Assembly (NCBI GenBank): GCA_030618205.1
Contig: JAUXDR010000045.1
Span: 1 to 7,383, forward strand
DNA length: 7,383 nucleotides
Direction: 5' to 3'
From: Deltaproteobacteria bacterium
GTDB taxonomy: Bacteria > Desulfobacterota > Dissulfuribacteria > Dissulfuribacterales > UBA3076
The notes below the pieces were generated by a model. That model worked only from the letters and a program-made list of their open reading frames with translations, did no database searches and was not told where the DNA came from. The translations under genes were made by a program, and so were the position numbers. Below, piece by piece: positions 5,856 to 7,383 of this stretch (the stretch's first letter is position 1; each line of letters opens with the position of its first letter).

Positions 5856-6817
5856 TCGAATCCTCCAATTCTTCAATCACCAAATCACCAAATCACCAAA
5901 TCACCCAATTCTCCCCCCTGGCCCTTGTTGGTCCGACTGCTGTGGGAAAGACGGCCCTGTCTCTTCGCCTTGCAAAAGAGATATGCGCTGAGATCATAAG
6001 TGTGGATTCAGTGCAGGTATTCAGGGGACTTGATATCGGGACTGCCAAGCCCGGCCTTGAGGAACAGAAGCAGGTCCCCCATCACCTGATTGACGTTGCA
6101 GATCCTGATGAGCCCTTTGATGTTGCTGACTTTGCGCGTAAGGCACTGGGCATCATCAGGTCGATGACATTAAGGGGAAAGGTGCCCTTGCTGGTTGGGG
6201 GCAGCGGACTTTATCTAAGGTCCCTCCTTGAGGGACTGGCCCCATGTCCGGGACGTGATCCCATGGTAAGGGAAATGTTGAATAAAATCTTAGCAAATCA
6301 GGGGGAAAAGGCCCTTTATGACCTCCTTGCCGGCGCAGACCCGGAAGCAGCGAGCAGGCTCCATCCGAATGATACATTCAGAGTCATAAGGGCACTTGAG
6401 GTCTATCATCAGACCGGAGAACCTATATCAATATGGCAGAGGAGGCATAAAAGTACTTCAGGACAGAAACTGTTGTGCACAAAGATAGGACTGGTAAGGC
6501 CCAGGGAAGAGCTCTATGAGCGGATTGACGCACGGGTTGGCGCTATGCTGGATACCGGGTTCCTAGGGGAAGTGAAATTTTTGCTGGATAAAGGGTATTC
6601 ACACCATCTTAAACCCTTGCAGTCCCTTGGATATCGGCATATTATCCGTTTTCTCAAAGGAGAAGTGTCCTTTGATGAGACTGTAAGCCAATTAAAAAGG
6701 GATACCCGCCGTTATGCAAAGCGCCAGCTTACATGGTTCCGGGCCGATCCTGAAATCAGATGGTATCATCCTGAAGCCCTGATGGGTCTTCACAGAATCT
6801 GGCAAGAAATTGGATAA
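5852..6817 (+). CDS. miaA: tRNA dimethylallyltransferase MiaA
   Basis: A 321-residue enzyme that transfers the dimethylallyl group from DMAPP to N6 of A37 in tRNAs reading UNN codons, the step before MiaB. The P-loop GPTAVGKT is at 27-34. The segment SVDSVQVFRG (50-59) holds the catalytic D52 and leads into LDIGTAKP. PHHLID (76-81), GGSGLYL, HPNDTFRVIRALEV, LKPLQSLGY and RRYAKRQLTWFR follow in the family order. The ATG at 5852 overlaps the mutL stop (ATGA), indicating translational coupling; no strong ribosome site is visible. The same frame is open back to an ATG at 5690 inside mutL, which I reject. Residues 3-21 (Ser, Asn, Thr, Gln and Pro rich) are encoded by an octamer repeat array, so the N-terminus is an extension ahead of the normal first beta strand. 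The enzyme core appears complete. The next gene starts 16 nt later. Confidence 0.96.
   Translation: MIESSNSSITKSPNHQITQFSPLALVGPTAVGKTALSLRLAKEICAEIISVDSVQVFRGLDIGTAKPGLEEQKQVPHHLIDVADPDEPFDVADFARKALGIIRSMTLRGKVPLLVGGSGLYLRSLLEGLAPCPGRDPMVREMLNKILANQGEKALYDLLAGADPEAASRLHPNDTFRVIRALEVYHQTGEPISIWQRRHKSTSGQKLLCTKIGLVRPREELYERIDARVGAMLDTGFLGEVKFLLDKGYSHHLKPLQSLGYRHIIRFLKGEVSFDETVSQLKRDTRRYAKRQLTWFRADPEIRWYHPEALMGLHRIWQEIG
5858..5913 (+). repeat. Octamer array inside the 5' end of miaA
   Basis: Seven contiguous 8-nt units: GAATCCTC, CAATTCTT, CAATCACC, then AAATCACC three times, then CAATTCTC. The consensus is about NAATYNYY. The outer CAATTCT units recur 40 bp apart, exactly five periods. The array is in frame with miaA, contains no stop, and is translated as a polar low-complexity stretch (NSSITKSPNHQITQF). 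Elsewhere in the window such short arrays are intergenic. Confidence 0.85.
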
Positions 6818-6833
6818 TTGAAAGAGCTGGGAA

Positions 6834-7379
6834 TTGAATTTACCTAATTTACTGACCCTCATACGCATTATACTTACGCCTCTGCTGGTGATAATGCTTA
6901 TCAACGGTAAGTTTGTTGAAGCCTTGATTGTTTTCACTATAGCTGGAATAACCGACGGCCTGGACGGCCTGATAGCTCGATGGATGAGACAGAAGACCCG
7001 CATTGGCGCCATTTTGGACCCTATTGCCGACAAACTCCTTCTCACATCATCTTATGTAACTCTTGCAGTCATAGGGTTTCTGCCAGGCTGGCTGGCAGTA
7101 ACTGTGATTAGTCGAGATGTGATAATCGTGTTTGGTGTCTTGATACTTTTTTTGTTTCAGGGTGGAGTGGAAATCCACCCATCTGTGCTTGGCAAGATTA
7201 CGACAGTAGCCCAATTGGGGACTATTTTTATGGTCCTCGTAGATCATAACTTGGGCTTGTTTTGCAGAATTTTACCTTTTCTTTATATAGCTACTGCCCT
7301 GATTACTGTAATTTCCGGACTCCATTACATGTATCTTGGGGCTCAACTCCTGGGCCCTGATGAAAATAGAGCCGAATAA
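6834..7379 (+). CDS. CDP-alcohol phosphatidyltransferase (PgsA or CRLS1-like cardiolipin synthase)
   Basis: A 181-residue inner-membrane enzyme of the CDP-alcohol phosphatidyltransferase family, making anionic phospholipid from CDP-diacylglycerol. The signature is complete: D41, D44-G45, A48-R49, G58, D62 and D66, with the standard spacings. Hydrophobic segments fall near 5-23, 28-40, 68-83, 85-108, 122-137 and 144-168, consistent with about six helices. It starts MNLPNLLTLIRI, typical of PgsA, which uses glycerol-3-phosphate. However, ISRDV (92-96) with GKITTVAQL (120-128) recalls the eukaryotic-type cardiolipin synthase CRLS1, which uses phosphatidylglycerol, rather than the REIIIS segment of E. 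coli PgsA. I cannot settle the substrate. The start is a TTG at 6834-6836, chosen because the family N-terminus begins exactly there; only a weak GGGA lies upstream. It is probably co-transcribed with miaA, 16 nt before it. The stop lies 4 bp from the window edge. Confidence 0.88.
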   Translation: MNLPNLLTLIRIILTPLLVIMLINGKFVEALIVFTIAGITDGLDGLIARWMRQKTRIGAILDPIADKLLLTSSYVTLAVIGFLPGWLAVTVISRDVIIVFGVLILFLFQGGVEIHPSVLGKITTVAQLGTIFMVLVDHNLGLFCRILPFLYIATALITVISGLHYMYLGAQLLGPDENRAE

Positions 7380-7383
7380 TTTT

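Overview
The window looks like a chromosomal segment from a Gram-negative bacterium of moderate GC content, most plausibly a deltaproteobacterium (Desulfobacterota). That placement is an inference from gene style: an endonuclease-type MutL, a mutL-miaA-CDP-alcohol transferase cluster, a YkgJ-type cysteine-cluster protein, and intergenic DNA rich in short 7-8 nt repeats. Nothing here fixes the species.

Left half, all genes on the minus strand. A YkgJ-family cysteine-cluster protein (333-1100) is bracketed by repeat-rich non-coding DNA. To its right a WbpE-like PLP sugar aminotransferase (1426-2559) lies downstream of a class I cysteine desulfurase with selenocysteine-lyase-like features (2678-3805). 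These two may be co-transcribed, but their 118-bp gap is mostly occupied by a roughly 108-bp palindromic element.

Right half, all plus strand. After a 241-bp divergent promoter region come mutL (4047-5855), miaA (5852-6817, ATGA overlap with mutL) and a CDP-alcohol phosphatidyltransferase (6834-7379, 16-nt gap). Their tight packing indicates one operon covering mismatch repair, tRNA i6A37 synthesis and anionic phospholipid synthesis. The genes share an operon but not an obvious pathway.

The least ordinary content is non-coding. (1) Arrays of degenerate heptamers (consensus about RTYSAAY, or its complement) occur on both sides of the ykgJ-like gene. One convergent pair makes a 28-bp stem framed by A4 and T5, which has the form of a bidirectional terminator. 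(2) An array of seven octamers starts six bases into miaA and is translated as an N-terminal extension. (3) The palindrome between the desulfurase and aminotransferase genes pairs completely, apart from one bulge, only as plus-strand RNA: all four of its arm differences become G-U wobbles on that strand. (4) A 14-bp perfect hairpin abuts the ribosome binding site of the ykgJ-like gene and may be one end of a small MITE-like unit. I saw no rRNA, tRNA, CRISPR array, transposase or phage gene, and no obviously new multi-gene system.
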